Shown: piece by piece, positions 44,495 through 54,750 of the stretch
Position numbering within the stretch: the stretch's first letter is position 1
How the letters are laid out: every line of letters starts with the position of its first letter
Origin: Carpediemonas membranifera
Lineage: Eukaryota > Fornicata
DNA length: 64,000 bases
Assembly: GCA_019828565.1 (NCBI GenBank)
Contig: JAHDYR010000053.1
Location: 992,001 to 1,056,000, forward strand
Direction of reading: 5' to 3'
Translations under genes and position numbers: made by a program
Notes under the pieces: model-generated
Seen by the model: only the letters and a program-made list of their open reading frames with translations
The model's database searches: none
What the model was told of the DNA's origin: nothing

Positions 44495-44962
44495 ATGGAT
44501 TCCGTCATCACGCGCACTTATGAGCAGCTTGCCCGCCGTACCGAGTCCGCTTTCGCCAAGCGCGTTCACCACCGCCTCCAGCTCACCCGTGTGAACCGCC
44601 ACCCCCTTTCTATCGCTTCCATCGCTCGTTTCGTTAAGGATAACGAGACCGCTGTTGTCGTTGCCCCTGTTACCAACGATGAGCGTATGATTGTTGTCCC
44701 CAAGATGCGTGTTGCCGCTCTCCGCTTCACTGAGGCCGCTCGCGCCCGCATCGAGAAGGCCGGCGGTGAGTGCCTCACCCTTGACCAGCTCGCTGTTCAG
44801 TGCCCCACTGGCAAGCAGTGCGTCCTTGTTCGCGGCAAGATGCACTCTCGTGAGGCCCGCAAGCACTTCGGTATCCCCGGTGCCAAGCGCTCCCACGTCA
44901 AGCCCTACGTTGCCGGCCACGGCAAGAACCGTAAGAAGGAGATGTCTCACGGCCAGCACTAA
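44495..44962 (+). CDS. 60S ribosomal protein eL18, short N-terminus
   Basis: A 155-aa large-subunit protein. The eL18 core is plain: QLARRTESAF, LTRVNRHPLS, ETAVVVAPVTND, VPKMRVAALRFTEAARARIEKAGG, LTLDQLAVQCP, then HFGIPGAKRSHVKPYV. Animal and yeast eL18 have about 25-33 more residues before the equivalent of LARRT (the GIDI...YLRLLVKLY segment). Here the first ATG is at 44495, and only TTG codons precede it in frame. No upstream exon with the local intron signals was found in the 268-bp gap, so a truly shortened N-terminus is the simplest reading. Codon use is heavily biased to C/T-ending codons, as expected for an abundant ribosomal protein. A GTAAAT element lies 12 nt after the stop. Confidence 0.93.
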   Translation: MDSVITRTYEQLARRTESAFAKRVHHRLQLTRVNRHPLSIASIARFVKDNETAVVVAPVTNDERMIVVPKMRVAALRFTEAARARIEKAGGECLTLDQLAVQCPTGKQCVLVRGKMHSREARKHFGIPGAKRSHVKPYVAGHGKNRKKEMSHGQH

Positions 44963-45706
44963 GCATTTCGGAGGTAAATTCACCGTTCACTCTCGTGTCG
45001 GGGACGCTGTGATAAAGCTGGATGATCCACATCGGTAGATAAGAAGATCGAGCCTTGAGGGCTATCTCTTGTCGTTTTCGGCGCCTTCTGCGCCACATTA
45101 CCACTACGGTTGCCTTATCTGCCGCAGGGAAGCCTCAACTGCATCCGAAATGAAGAACTTCACCCTCGGTCTGGACTCTGATACAGTTCAAAATGGTACA
45201 GCCGTCAATGGTTTGTCGCTCAGCTGGGCGTGCTTGACTCCAAGTCTGCCAGTGCCGGAACGGTGGATTCTTCGGCTGGGCGCGAGCATATATCTTGCAC
45301 AAGCGACGAGGCTAGAGCATATATCAGTGAAACGGACGGTATTTATCGCGTATTCTCTCTGAATCTTCGGAACTTGAGTCCCTCCCCTCAGGTTCAGATT
45401 TCCTGATCGAGGCTTTATTATGAGTTATTGAGGGCACTAGAGCACCAAACATCAATTGATGGTTTCCATACATGCTGGACCTGATGTCTGCAGGGCAGAC
45501 CCATCTGCAAAAAATCTCCACGTGCAGTTTTTCAAAGAGGGGGACAAGCCGACAAAATTTAAGAGCTTATAGACGGTCCTGTTATAGGCATGGTGGAGTA
45601 TAGTGGGTCTGGGTTGCGTCCCAGAGCTATTGCACAAATTAAACCATTTTTGCAAGACGGGGGTTTTCTTCCTAAAGGTCCTTTCGAGAGCAGCGAAGAA
45701 CAGCAG
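44963..45706. other. intergenic gap of 744 bp between ribosomal protein genes
   Basis: No gene was recognised; the frame at 45069-45362 resembles nothing. An in-frame ATG at 45590 would extend uS4 by 39 residues unlike the family. TGCAAAAAATCTCCA near 45507 resembles the A-run words above eL18 and the RRM gene. Confidence 0.45.
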
Positions 45707-46285
45707 ATGCCTAAGGTTTCCGCCCACCGCAGTTATTCTAAGGTGAACCAGACGCCCCGCCGTCCCTTCGAGGCCGATCGCCTTGCTGCCGAGCTTAAGC
45801 TTTGCGGCCAGTACGGCCTGCGCAACAAGAAGGAGATCTGGCGCGTTCAGAAGTCCGTTTCTTCTATCCGCTCTGCTGCCCGTGAGCTTCTGACCCTTGA
45901 TGAGCACCACTCCCGCCGCCAGTTCGAGGGTGAGGCTCTTCTCGATCGTCTCCACCGTCTTGGCGTTCTCTCCGCCGACAAGAACAAGCTTGATTACGTT
46001 CTGTCCCTCAAGCTTGAGGACTTCCTCGACCGCCGTCTCCAGACCATCATCTACAAGGCTGGCCTCGCCAAGTCCATCCACCACGCCCGCTGCCTGATCC
46101 TCCAGCGCCACGTCCGCGTTGGCGACCAGCTCGTGACTAGCCCCTCTTTCCTTGTCCGCCTTGACTCCCAGAAGCACATCGACTTTGCCGAGGCTTCTCC
46201 TTACGCCAACGGCCGCCCTGGCCGCGTCGCTCGCAAGAAGGCTGGCCGCGGTGCTGCTGCTGAGGACGAAGAGGATGATATGTAA
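45707..46285 (+). CDS. 40S ribosomal protein uS4 (RPS9)
   Basis: A 192-aa small-subunit protein that binds 18S rRNA early in assembly and lines the mRNA entry tunnel. The opening [26 protein letters not shown] aligns with eukaryotic RPS9 (TPRRPFE). [29 protein letters not shown] and [18 protein letters not shown] follow, as does the S4 RNA-binding domain ([35 protein letters not shown]). The tail is basic, then acidic (EDEEDDM), as in the family. The ATG at 45707 is chosen because it matches the family start exactly. It lies 744 bp after eL18 on the same strand. No intron. Confidence 0.97.
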   Translation: MPKVSAHRSYSKVNQTPRRPFEADRLAAELKLCGQYGLRNKKEIWRVQKSVSSIRSAARELLTLDEHHSRRQFEGEALLDRLHRLGVLSADKNKLDYVLSLKLEDFLDRRLQTIIYKAGLAKSIHHARCLILQRHVRVGDQLVTSPSFLVRLDSQKHIDFAEASPYANGRPGRVARKKAGRGAAAEDEEDDM

Positions 46286-46525
46286 GTTGCATTAAAGCAC
46301 TTCTTCGTTGAATCGCATACTCGGTGGGGTTTACAGAATGAACTGGGCAGTCTATCACAATCAGGGTTGTTTGTTCACATTGAGAACAAGAAACATCCCA
46401 TGGCTAGTTTGTTTCTGTTACGTAAGAGTTGATGGTCAACCTGACAGTCGAACCGTGGTGATGACAGCGCTGAGCTATTTATGGTTCACGTATATCCGTG
46501 GTCACCTGCATCCCATTCATCGACA

Positions 46526-47425
46526 ATGCTCAACTCCAGCCTTGATGACGTAATCTCGCGCATGGACTACATATACAAAGAGTGTGGAGGTAAGGAGGAG
46601 CCTGTGAACGAAGAGGAAAAGGGCCCGGCCGTTCTCACCGACGAATTCAGCATCAAGCGCATGGAGATCCACGAGCAGGTTCAAACAATCAGAGGAATGA
46701 TCAAGGAACGCGATGAGAAGCAAGAGGAGGCCGGCAACGACTTCTCAGAGAAGATTGTTCGCCTTGGACAAGACATCAGGGCCAAGATGGCCGCGCTCAC
46801 CAAAGACGTCGACCGCCTCGAGGCCAAGTTCCAGGAGAACAGCGAGAAGAAGCGCAAGAAGTTTACAGAGGACGAACTGTCCAACCAAGAAGCGATCGTC
46901 TCGTTATGCCGCAAGCACCTGACCGAGGTCGAGAACCTTGAGAAGAAGCGGTACAGCCAAGTCAAGTCCAAGTCGAACTCCGCAATGAACCAGGCAGTCA
47001 CAGCGCTCTTCAAAGGCGCCAAGCGGACAGCTCCTGATCCTACAGTATCCGACCTTCCCGAGATCAACGGGGACATTGCTGATGGACTTCGGGTGATCGA
47101 TCAGCAGAAGAAGATGATAGATGACAGCCTCGACGTCATCGGAGAGGGTCTGGCGGTGATCAGGCAGCAGGTGGACGACATTGCGGACGAGCTCGAGATC
47201 CAGAACGAGATGGTCGAGACGCTCAACCAGGAGGCTGAGGAAACTCAGGAGAAGCTCGACACAGAGATCAGCCGCGCCAAGGCCCTGCTAGACCGGGTCA
47301 AGAAGAACGACCGCGTCCTTATTTACGTTATCATGATCATGGTCTGCGTCGCCATCGTTGTTTGGCTGTTCGCTATGGTCTTTTCGTATTTCAAGGACAA
47401 GATCACGGCGGCTCTGGGGTTGTAA
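46526..47425 (+). CDS. Qc-SNARE, SYP7-like syntaxin
   Basis: A 299-aa tail-anchored membrane-fusion protein. The N-terminal helical region (MLNSSLDDVISRMDYIYKEC) and a long central coiled coil precede the SNARE motif at about 205-265: DDSLDVIGEGLAVIRQQVDDIADELEIQ is split by the zero-layer Gln position in the pattern of Qc-SNAREs. A single C-terminal transmembrane helix (VLIYVIMIMVCVAIVVWLFAMVF) follows, then a short basic lumenal tail. The opening and the D-[IV]-I-x-E-G-L core resemble plant and protist SYP7 proteins, which work in ER and plasma-membrane fusion. An ATG at 46481 would add 15 residues; the 46526 ATG matches the family start. It lies 111 bp above the first EF2 copy. Confidence 0.85.
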   Translation: MLNSSLDDVISRMDYIYKECGGKEEPVNEEEKGPAVLTDEFSIKRMEIHEQVQTIRGMIKERDEKQEEAGNDFSEKIVRLGQDIRAKMAALTKDVDRLEAKFQENSEKKRKKFTEDELSNQEAIVSLCRKHLTEVENLEKKRYSQVKSKSNSAMNQAVTALFKGAKRTAPDPTVSDLPEINGDIADGLRVIDQQKKMIDDSLDVIGEGLAVIRQQVDDIADELEIQNEMVETLNQEAEETQEKLDTEISRAKALLDRVKKNDRVLIYVIMIMVCVAIVVWLFAMVFSYFKDKITAALGL

Positions 47426-47494
47426 AGTAGACATGGCAGGTGCCATGCTGTTGCGGGCGGGGTATGTTGAGATATTATCAATTCTTGTCATTTT

Positions 47495-47510
47495 CGACAC
47501 AATGGTGTCG
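47495..47510 (+). promoter_or_regulatory. EF2 leader stem-loop
   Basis: CGACAC-AATG-GTGTCG, a perfect 6-bp stem 26 nt above the EF2 ATG. It is repeated at 50391-50406 and, inverted, at 57289-57304. An overlapping alternative stem, TCGTCG with CGACGA, follows. The role is unknown. Confidence 0.45.
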
Positions 47511-47536
47511 TCGCAACGGACAGCTCGACGAAAGAG

Positions 47537-50048
47537 ATGGTGAACTTCACAATCCCTGAACTCCGCGCTATCATGGACCGGCCGGATTACATCCGCAACA
47601 TGAGTGTTATCGCTCATGTTGATCACGGCAAGTCTACGCTGACCGATTCCCTGATCGGTGCCGCTGGTATCATCTCCGCTGCTCGCGCTGGTGAGGCCCG
47701 TTACACTGATACCCGTGCTGATGAGCAGGAGCGCTGCATCACCATCAAGTCCACTGGTGTCTCCCTCTACTACGAGTGGGCCCCCGAGGAGAAGAGCGAG
47801 AAGAAGGGTCACCTTATCAACCTTATCGACTCCCCCCGGTCACGTTGATTTCTCTTCTGAGGTTACTGCCGCTCTTCGCGTTACCGATGGCGCCCTTGTT
47901 GTCGTCGACTCCACTGAGGGTGTCTGCGTCCAGACCGAGACTGTCCTTCGCCAGGCCCTGACCGAGCGTGTCAAGCCCGTCCTCATGCTCAACAAGATGG
48001 ACCGTGTGCTCCTCGAGCTTCACCTTTCCCCCGAGGAGGCCTACCAGGCTTTCACTCGCACCATCGAGAACGTCAACGTTCTCGTTGCCACCTACCGTGA
48101 TGAGATCATGGGCGACATCCAGGTCGACCCCATCAAGGGCACCGTCGCCTTCGGTTCCGGCCTCCACGGCTGGGGCTTCACCCTCTCCAAGTTCTCCCAG
48201 ATGTACGCCACCAAGTTCGGCATCCAGCCCGAGAAGCTTCAGGCTCGCCTCTGGGGTGACAACTTCTTCGACCCCGCCAAGAAGAAGTGGTATAAGAAGA
48301 ACACCAACTCCGACGGCAAGCCCATCGAGCGTGCCTTCGTCCAGTTCATCCTCAACCCCATCTACCGCCTCTTCGAGTCCGTCATGGCTGAGGACAAGGA
48401 GACCTACACCAAGATGTTCAAGTCTCTTGGCATCAAGACCACCCCCGAGGAGGATGAGATCACCGGCAAGCCCCTTCTCAAGTCCGTCATGCGTCGTTTC
48501 CTCCCCGCCGCCGAGGCTCTTCTTGAGATGATCATCATCCACCTTCCCTCTCCCGTCGCCGCCCAGAAGTACCGTGTGAACAACCTCTACACTGGCCCCG
48601 CCGACGACGAGGCCGCCCGCGCCATCCGTGAGTGCGACCCCAACGGCCCCCTTATGCTCTACATCAGCAAGATGGTTCCCACTTCTGATAAGGGCCGCTT
48701 CTACGCTTTCGGCCGTATCTTCTCCGGTACCGTCCGCACTGGCCAGAAGGTCCGTATCATGGGCTCCCTGTACCAGCACGGCAAGAAGGAGGATCTTTAC
48801 AACAAGAACATCCAGCGTACCGTCCTCATGATGGGCCGCTATGTCGAGCCCGTCGAGGATTGCCCCTGCGGTAACACCATCTGCCTTGTTGGTGTCGATC
48901 AGTTCATCCTCAAGACCGCCACTATCACCACCCTCGAGACTGCCTACCCCATGCGTGCCATGAAGTTCTCTGTCTCCCCTGTCGTGCGTGTCGCCGTTGA
49001 GCCCAAGAACGCTGCTGACCTCCCCAAGCTCGTTGAGGGCCTCAAGCGCCTCTCCAAGTCCGACCCCTGCGTGGTCTGCTCCACCGATTCCAAGTCTGGT
49101 GAGCACATCGTTGCTGGTGTTGGTGAGCTTCACCTTGAGATCTGCCTTAAGGATCTCGAGGAGGACCACGCCGGTATCCCCATCCGCGTCTCTGACCCCG
49201 TTGTCAACTACGTCGAGACCATCACCAAGAACTCTGAGAAGCAGATCATGACCAAGTCCCCTAACAAGCACAACCGCCTCCACCTCACCGCCGAGCCCCT
49301 CTCTGAGGAGTTCTGCCAGGCCTGGGAGAACAAGGAGATCACCGAGAACGACGATGTCAAGCTCCGTGCCCGCCTCCTGACCGACAAGTACGGCTGGGAT
49401 AACCAGGATGCCCGCCGTATCTGGTCTTTCTCTGTCTCCGGTGCCAACACCTTCGTCGATACGACCAAGGGTGTCCAGTACCTTAACGAGATTAAGGACG
49501 CCGTTGCCGGCGCCTTCGAGTGGGCCACCAAGGAGGGTGTCCTCGCTGACGAGCCCGTCCGTGGCCTCCGTGTCAACCTTGAGGATGCCACCCTTCACGC
49601 TGATGCCATTCACCGTGGCGCTGGCCAGATCATGCCCACTGCCCGCCGTGGTGTCCTTGGCTGCCAGCTCGCCTCCGGCCCTGCCTTCATGGAGCCCGTC
49701 TTCTCCGTCGAGATCTCCTGCCCTGAGAACGCCATCGGTGGTGTCTACTCTTGCATGAACCGTCGCCGTGGTATCGTTCTCTCTGAGGAGCAGCGCCCTG
49801 GCACTCCCCTGTACCAGGTTAAGGCTTTCCTTCCCGTCGCTGAGTCCTTCGGTTTCTCTGCGGATCTCCGTTCCCAGACCTCCGGCCAGGCCTTCCCCCA
49901 GGCGCAGTTCTCTCACTACGAGGTCATCGCCGGCGGTGACGTTCTCACTGAGGGCACCAAGACCAACCAGCTCATGCTCGACATCCGCAAGCGCAAGGGC
50001 CTCAAGGTTGTCACCCCCGTCCTGGGCGACTACGAGGATCGTCTTTAA
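47537..50048 (+). CDS. elongation factor 2, copy A (frame broken by one extra C)
   Basis: A GTPase that translocates the ribosome. The locus is 2512 nt: 837 codons including stop, plus one base. Residues 1-99 read correctly through the G1 motif AHVDHGKST and on to LIDSP. A run of six C (47832-47837; five in copies B and C) then shifts the frame, and the correct frame resumes as GHVDFSSEV to the normal end GDYEDRL. G4 is NKMDR, and domain IV and the C-terminus are normal. The position equivalent to the diphthamide loop lies in [10 protein letters not shown]; the diphthamide His follows the family pattern. Here the codon 280 region is intact ([12 protein letters not shown]), where B and C are broken. 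Either this copy is a recent pseudogene or the extra C is a consensus error in a near-identical repeat. Confidence 0.9.
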
Positions 50049-50432
50049 GTGCTAGGAATAAAGGTTGATTTGCAATGACATTCGAGTCGCTTTTATTGGA
50101 CACAGAGCTCTGCGCCCAGTCCGTTTCGCCTGTGCGCGGGTTTGAGATACTCGGTCGGCGAGCAGTGCTGGTGGTTTAGTAGAGGCAGCGCGCATTCCTG
50201 GCAGTCGTCCCGTAGTGCTGTGAGCGACCCAGCAATGGCCTCGGGGGTCAAACCGATCTCAGCAAGCAGGCGGTTTTATCGCAAGAATAATTGGCGTGCG
50301 ACGACGCCGAGCCAGTGGCAGGGCTCATGCGATGTCGTATCTCGGTCATGGCTGGGATTCAACGGCGTTATTTGCCCAGAACCGTAATTTCGACACAATG
50401 GTGTCGTCGCAACGGACAGCTCGACGAAAGAG
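50049..50432. other. spacer between EF2 copies A and B
   Basis: It begins with GTGCTAGGAATAAAGG, a likely 3' end signal (AATAAA) just after the stop, then about 340 bp without a gene. Most of it recurs after copy B and, inverted, above copy C. Position 50368 (T) differs from the inverted copy at 57327. Confidence 0.6.
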
Positions 50433-52944
50433 ATGGTGAACTTCACAATCCCTGAACTCCGCGCTATCATGGACCGGCCGGATTACATCCGCAACATGAG
50501 TGTTATCGCTCATGTTGATCACGGCAAGTCTACGCTGACCGATTCCCTGATCGGTGCCGCTGGTATCATCTCCGCTGCTCGCGCTGGTGAGGCCCGTTAC
50601 ACTGATACCCGTGCTGATGAGCAGGAGCGCTGCATCACCATCAAGTCCACTGGTGTCTCCCTCTACTACGAGTGGGCCCCCGAGGAGAAGAGCGAGAAGA
50701 AGGGTCACCTTATCAACCTTATCGACTCCCCCGGTCACGTTGATTTCTCTTCTGAGGTTACTGCCGCTCTTCGCGTTACCGATGGCGCCCTTGTTGTCGT
50801 CGACTCCACTGAGGGTGTCTGCGTCCAGACCGAGACTGTCCTTCGCCAGGCCCTGACCGAGCGTGTCAAGCCCGTCCTCATGCTCAACAAGATGGACCGT
50901 GTGCTCCTCGAGCTTCACCTTTCCCCCGAGGAGGCCTACCAGGCTTTCACTCGCACCATCGAGAACGTCAACGTTCTCGTTGCCACCTACCGTGATGAGA
51001 TCATGGGCGACATCCAGGTCGACCCCATCAAGGGCACCGTCGCCTTCGGTTCCGGCCTCCACGGCTGGGGCTTCACCCTCTCCAAGTTCTCCCAGATGTA
51101 CGCCACCAAGTTCGGCATCCAGCCCGAGAAGCTTCAGGCTCGCCTCTGGGGTGACAACTTCTTCGACCCCGCCAAGAAGAAGTGGTATAAGAAGAACACC
51201 AACTCCGACGGCAAGCCCATCGAGCGTGCCTTCGTCCAGTTCATCCTCAACCCCATCTACCGCCTCTTCGGAGTCCGTCATGGCTGAGGACAAGGAGACC
51301 TACACCAAGATGTTCAAGTCTCTTGGCATCAAGACCACCCCCGAGGAGGATGAGATCACCGGCAAGCCCCTTCTCAAGTCCGTCATGCGTCGTTTCCTCC
51401 CCGCCGCCGAGGCTCTTCTTGAGATGATCATCATCCACCTTCCCTCTCCCGTCGCCGCCCAGAAGTACCGTGTGAACAACCTCTACACTGGCCCCGCCGA
51501 CGACGAGGCCGCCCGCGCCATCCGTGAGTGCGACCCCAACGGCCCCCTTATGCTCTACATCAGCAAGATGGTTCCCACTTCTGATAAGGGCCGCTTCTAC
51601 GCTTTCGGCCGTATCTTCTCCGGTACCGTCCGCACTGGCCAGAAGGTCCGTATCATGGGCTCCCTGTACCAGCACGGCAAGAAGGAGGATCTTTACAACA
51701 AGAACATCCAGCGTACCGTCCTCATGATGGGCCGCTATGTCGAGCCCGTCGAGGATTGCCCCTGCGGTAACACCATCTGCCTTGTTGGTGTCGATCAGTT
51801 CATCCTCAAGACCGCCACTATCACCACCCTCGAGACTGCCTACCCCATGCGTGCCATGAAGTTCTCTGTCTCCCCTGTCGTGCGTGTCGCCGTTGAGCCC
51901 AAGAACGCTGCTGACCTCCCCAAGCTCGTTGAGGGCCTCAAGCGCCTCTCCAAGTCCGACCCCTGCGTGGTCTGCTCCACCGATTCCAAGTCTGGTGAGC
52001 ACATCGTTGCTGGTGTTGGTGAGCTTCACCTTGAGATCTGCCTTAAGGATCTCGAGGAGGACCACGCCGGTATCCCCATCCGCGTCTCTGACCCCGTTGT
52101 CAACTACGTCGAGACCATCACCAAGAACTCTGAGAAGCAGATCATGACCAAGTCCCCTAACAAGCACAACCGCCTCCACCTCACCGCCGAGCCCCTCTCT
52201 GAGGAGTTCTGCCAGGCCTGGGAGAACAAGGAGATCACCGAGAACGACGATGTCAAGCTCCGTGCCCGCCTCCTGACCGACAAGTACGGCTGGGATAACC
52301 AGGATGCCCGCCGTATCTGGTCTTTCTCTGTCTCCGGTGCCAACACCTTCGTCGATACGACCAAGGGTGTCCAGTACCTTAACGAGATTAAGGACGCCGT
52401 TGCCGGCGCCTTCGAGTGGGCCACCAAGGAGGGTGTCCTCGCTGACGAGCCCGTCCGTGGCCTCCGTGTCAACCTTGAGGATGCCACCCTTCACGCTGAT
52501 GCCATTCACCGTGGCGCTGGCCAGATCATGCCCACTGCCCGCCGTGGTGTCCTTGGCTGCCAGCTCGCCTCCGGCCCTGCCTTCATGGAGCCCGTCTTCT
52601 CCGTCGAGATCTCCTGCCCTGAGAACGCCATCGGTGGTGTCTACTCTTGCATGAACCGTCGCCGTGGTATCGTTCTCTCTGAGGAGCAGCGCCCTGGCAC
52701 TCCCCTGTACCAGGTTAAGGCTTTCCTTCCCGTCGCTGAGTCCTTCGGTTTCTCTGCGGATCTCCGTTCCCAGACCTCCGGCCAGGCCTTCCCCCAGGCG
52801 CAGTTCTCTCACTACGAGGTCATCGCCGGCGGTGACGTTCTCACTGAGGGCACCAAGACCAACCAGCTCATGCTCGACATCCGCAAGCGCAAGGGCCTCA
52901 AGGTTGTCACCCCCGTCCTGGGCGACTACGAGGATCGTCTTTAA
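50433..52944 (+). CDS. elongation factor 2, copy B (frame broken by one extra G)
   Basis: The second tandem copy, again 2512 nt. Residues 1-280 read correctly, including the G1 loop [19 protein letters not shown] (G3) and NKMDR (G4), up to NPIYRLF. An extra G at 51270-51271 (TTCGGAGTCC against TTCGAGTCC in copy A) then moves the rest into another frame, giving a premature stop after GVRHG. The downstream frame, from [14 protein letters not shown] to GDYEDRL, is intact through domains II-V. Copies A and B therefore break at different places, so each is normal where the other fails. The flanks are identical to copy A. The same +G occurs in inverted copy C. Confidence 0.9.
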
Positions 52945-53574
52945 GTGCTAGGAATAAAGGTTGATTTGCAATGACATTCGAGTCGCTTTTATTGGACACA
53001 GAGCTCTGCGCCCAGTCCGTTTCGCCTGTGCGCGGGTTTGAGATACTCGGTCGGCGAGCAGTGCTGGTGGTTTAGTAGAGGCAGCGCGCATTCCTGGCAG
53101 TCGTCCCGTAGTGCTGTGAGCGACCCAGCAATGGCCTCGGGGGTCAAACCGATCTCAGCAAGCAGGCGGTTTTATCGCAAGAATAATTGGCGTGCGACGA
53201 CGCCGAGCCAGTGGCAGGGCTCATGCGATGTCGTGTCTTAAAAAATACACAAGAATGAAGTTAGATGAGCGTGCTACACGAGGCCGCTGGGGTTGTCAGA
53301 ATCTGTGATAATGGGGCAGGGTGAATCTCTCGGCTGGGCCAAAGCTCCACAGAGGAGACAATATGCCTGGTTCGGGCAAGCTCAAATGCTTCTGATGGGT
53401 GGCTCGCGCAGAATACAGCGCGTCACCATGCGCCACGCGCCACTGCAACGACTCGACCGGAGTCGTTTTCAATTTCCTTCCGCTGCTTCTTCCAGGAAGA
53501 GGCGTAGCCCACGGAGCAACCGATAACTATTACTCCCTTGATGCGCCGAGGTCGCCGGCCGGACTGGAGAACTT
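52945..53574. other. 3' flank of EF2 copy B and unique spacer
   Basis: 52945-53234 repeats the flank of copy A. From 53235 the sequence is unique, with no gene recognised. A perfect stem-loop, ACGACTC-GACCG-GAGTCGT, lies at 53448-53466. Frames at 53293-53526 and 53399-53716 resemble no family in their own reading frame. Confidence 0.5.
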
Positions 53575-53682
53575 GTCCGCGATGCTGTCACTTACACTGA
53601 GCACGCCCGCAAGACCGTCACCTCCAGGGACGTCGTCTACGCTCTCAAGCGCCAGGGTCGCATGCTCTATGGCTTCGCTTAA
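53575..53682 (+). pseudogene. histone H4 C-terminal remnant
   Basis: Thirty-five codons plus TAA read [17 protein letters not shown], then [18 protein letters not shown], the unmistakable C-terminus of histone H4 (family form [36 protein letters not shown]). Just upstream, LEN appears one base out of frame, and the rest of the H4 fold is missing or unrecognisable. No ATG serves this frame. It is a truncated, frameshifted relic, lying in the spacer between the inverted EF2 arms, and is unlikely to make histone. An intact H4 gene must lie elsewhere. Confidence 0.88.
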
Positions 53683-53909
53683 TTGCAATCAAACAACCAA
53701 AAACGGTGTCATCTGACACCAAATCTAATCAAAATCAGTTTCTCACCAGGCGGGAAGGAAGTTCGTGTTATACCGATCGCAATTGTAAAGAATCGACGTT
53801 GGACATTAGACTTTTATCTCGATGTGGGCTCCCTCACCAGGCTCTGCCAGAAAGTACTGCCGACGGAGGCTCGACATGCTGAGTGCAAGGCGTGTCACAC
53901 CTACTACCG

Positions 53910-54443
53910 TCACCCCTTGCTGACGTACTGCCGCATTGTCGTCTGCCCGGTCGGCTTTGTCACCAAGTAATCGGCCACGTCCAGGGGCTTCTTCTGGGCC
54001 ATGCAGTCGAGCAGCCACTGCGGGTTGACGATGGGCGGTGGGTGCATCACCTTGTTGATCTTATCGGCTCTTCCAAGCCCGACGTTGGACGCTATTATGT
54101 GTGTCACGGTGCCACAAAGGCCGAGGCTGATCTTGCCGCCGTTGGCTCGAATCATGCGATGGAGCGCGATGTTCGAAATGTTCTTGCCCTTCGGCGAAAT
54201 CTTCCCAAGGATAAAGAACGTCATTCCACCGAAAATATCGCTGTCTCTCGTCGCTGGTGCGAGCTTTTTCTCTCTGTATTCCCAATACTTGCGAGATGAG
54301 GCCATACCACGCCGAGGACCAGTATTACTAGGGCCATGTACTCTGTTGTGATCACTCATATCGTTAGAAGCGCTGGAAGCCTGCGGTCCGGCGCTTTTTG
54401 TTCCCTTCTCAAGTTCGCATTTACGGACGTTCTGCTGATACAT
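53910..54443 (-). CDS. BRCT-domain protein, Rev1-like N-terminal region
   Basis: A 177-aa protein. Residues 1-55 are polar and probably disordered. A single BRCT domain spans about 70-155: DIFGGMTFFILGKI, LHRMIRANGGKISLG, TVTHIIASNVGLGRADKI and the BRCT Trp in VNPQWLLDCMAQKKPL. The preceding KYWEYREKKLA and the THIIASN block resemble the N-terminal BRCT of the translesion polymerase Rev1 more than those of ligases or PARP. No polymerase domain follows; the frame stops 20 residues after the BRCT. It is either a small stand-alone BRCT protein or a fragment of a larger gene cut by the EF2 rearrangement. Starts at 54443, 54359 or 54305 are possible; the first ATG is used. Confidence 0.72.
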   Translation of the reverse strand: MYQQNVRKCELEKGTKSAGPQASSASNDMSDHNRVHGPSNTGPRRGMASSRKYWEYREKKLAPATRDSDIFGGMTFFILGKISPKGKNISNIALHRMIRANGGKISLGLCGTVTHIIASNVGLGRADKINKVMHPPPIVNPQWLLDCMAQKKPLDVADYLVTKPTGQTTMRQYVSKG

Positions 54444-54743
54444 GTCGTCATGTATATTATAGTAGTTGTCTTATGTCCATTCAGCTTATATAATCTTCCA
54501 GTATGTCACCTCTCCACGCTCCTTGGCCCGACCGAGCAAGCCGCACATGAATCCAACAATGCGAGGCTTAGAATACCATGCTTCAGACCGGAGGCGCTGA
54601 AATAATGCCAGCTCCGCTTGACTGCGTCGCTCCCATAGTGAATCGGCTGTGTACGGCCATCCTACTGACAGTCACTCAAAACGAGAAAACCGACGCTCGC
54701 AATAGCCCAAGCATAAGAGTAGAAATATTGTAATTTTTACCTG
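54444..54743. other. intergenic, 300 bp
   Basis: An AT-rich stretch between the BRCT start and the end of inverted EF2 copy C. No gene is recognised. The 3' flank of copy C diverges from copies A and B right after GTGCTAG. Confidence 0.5.
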
Positions 54744-54750
54744 CTAGCAC

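Larger units (their letters stand above)
47492..53234 (+). repeat. direct tandem duplication of the EF2 locus (period 2896 bp)
   Basis: 47492-50338 and 50388-53234 (2847 bp each) match almost base for base, including the 5' leader, the whole EF2 gene and 290 bp of 3' flank. The differences seen by eye are the single-base insertions in each gene. Identity starts three bases above the leader hairpin. Confidence 0.95.

Noticed and set aside
47823-49916. A 697-codon antisense frame in EF2 copy A (and 521-codon frames in B and C)
   Set aside because: A shadow of strongly biased EF2 codons; the protein is Gly/Leu/Asp-rich with no domain.
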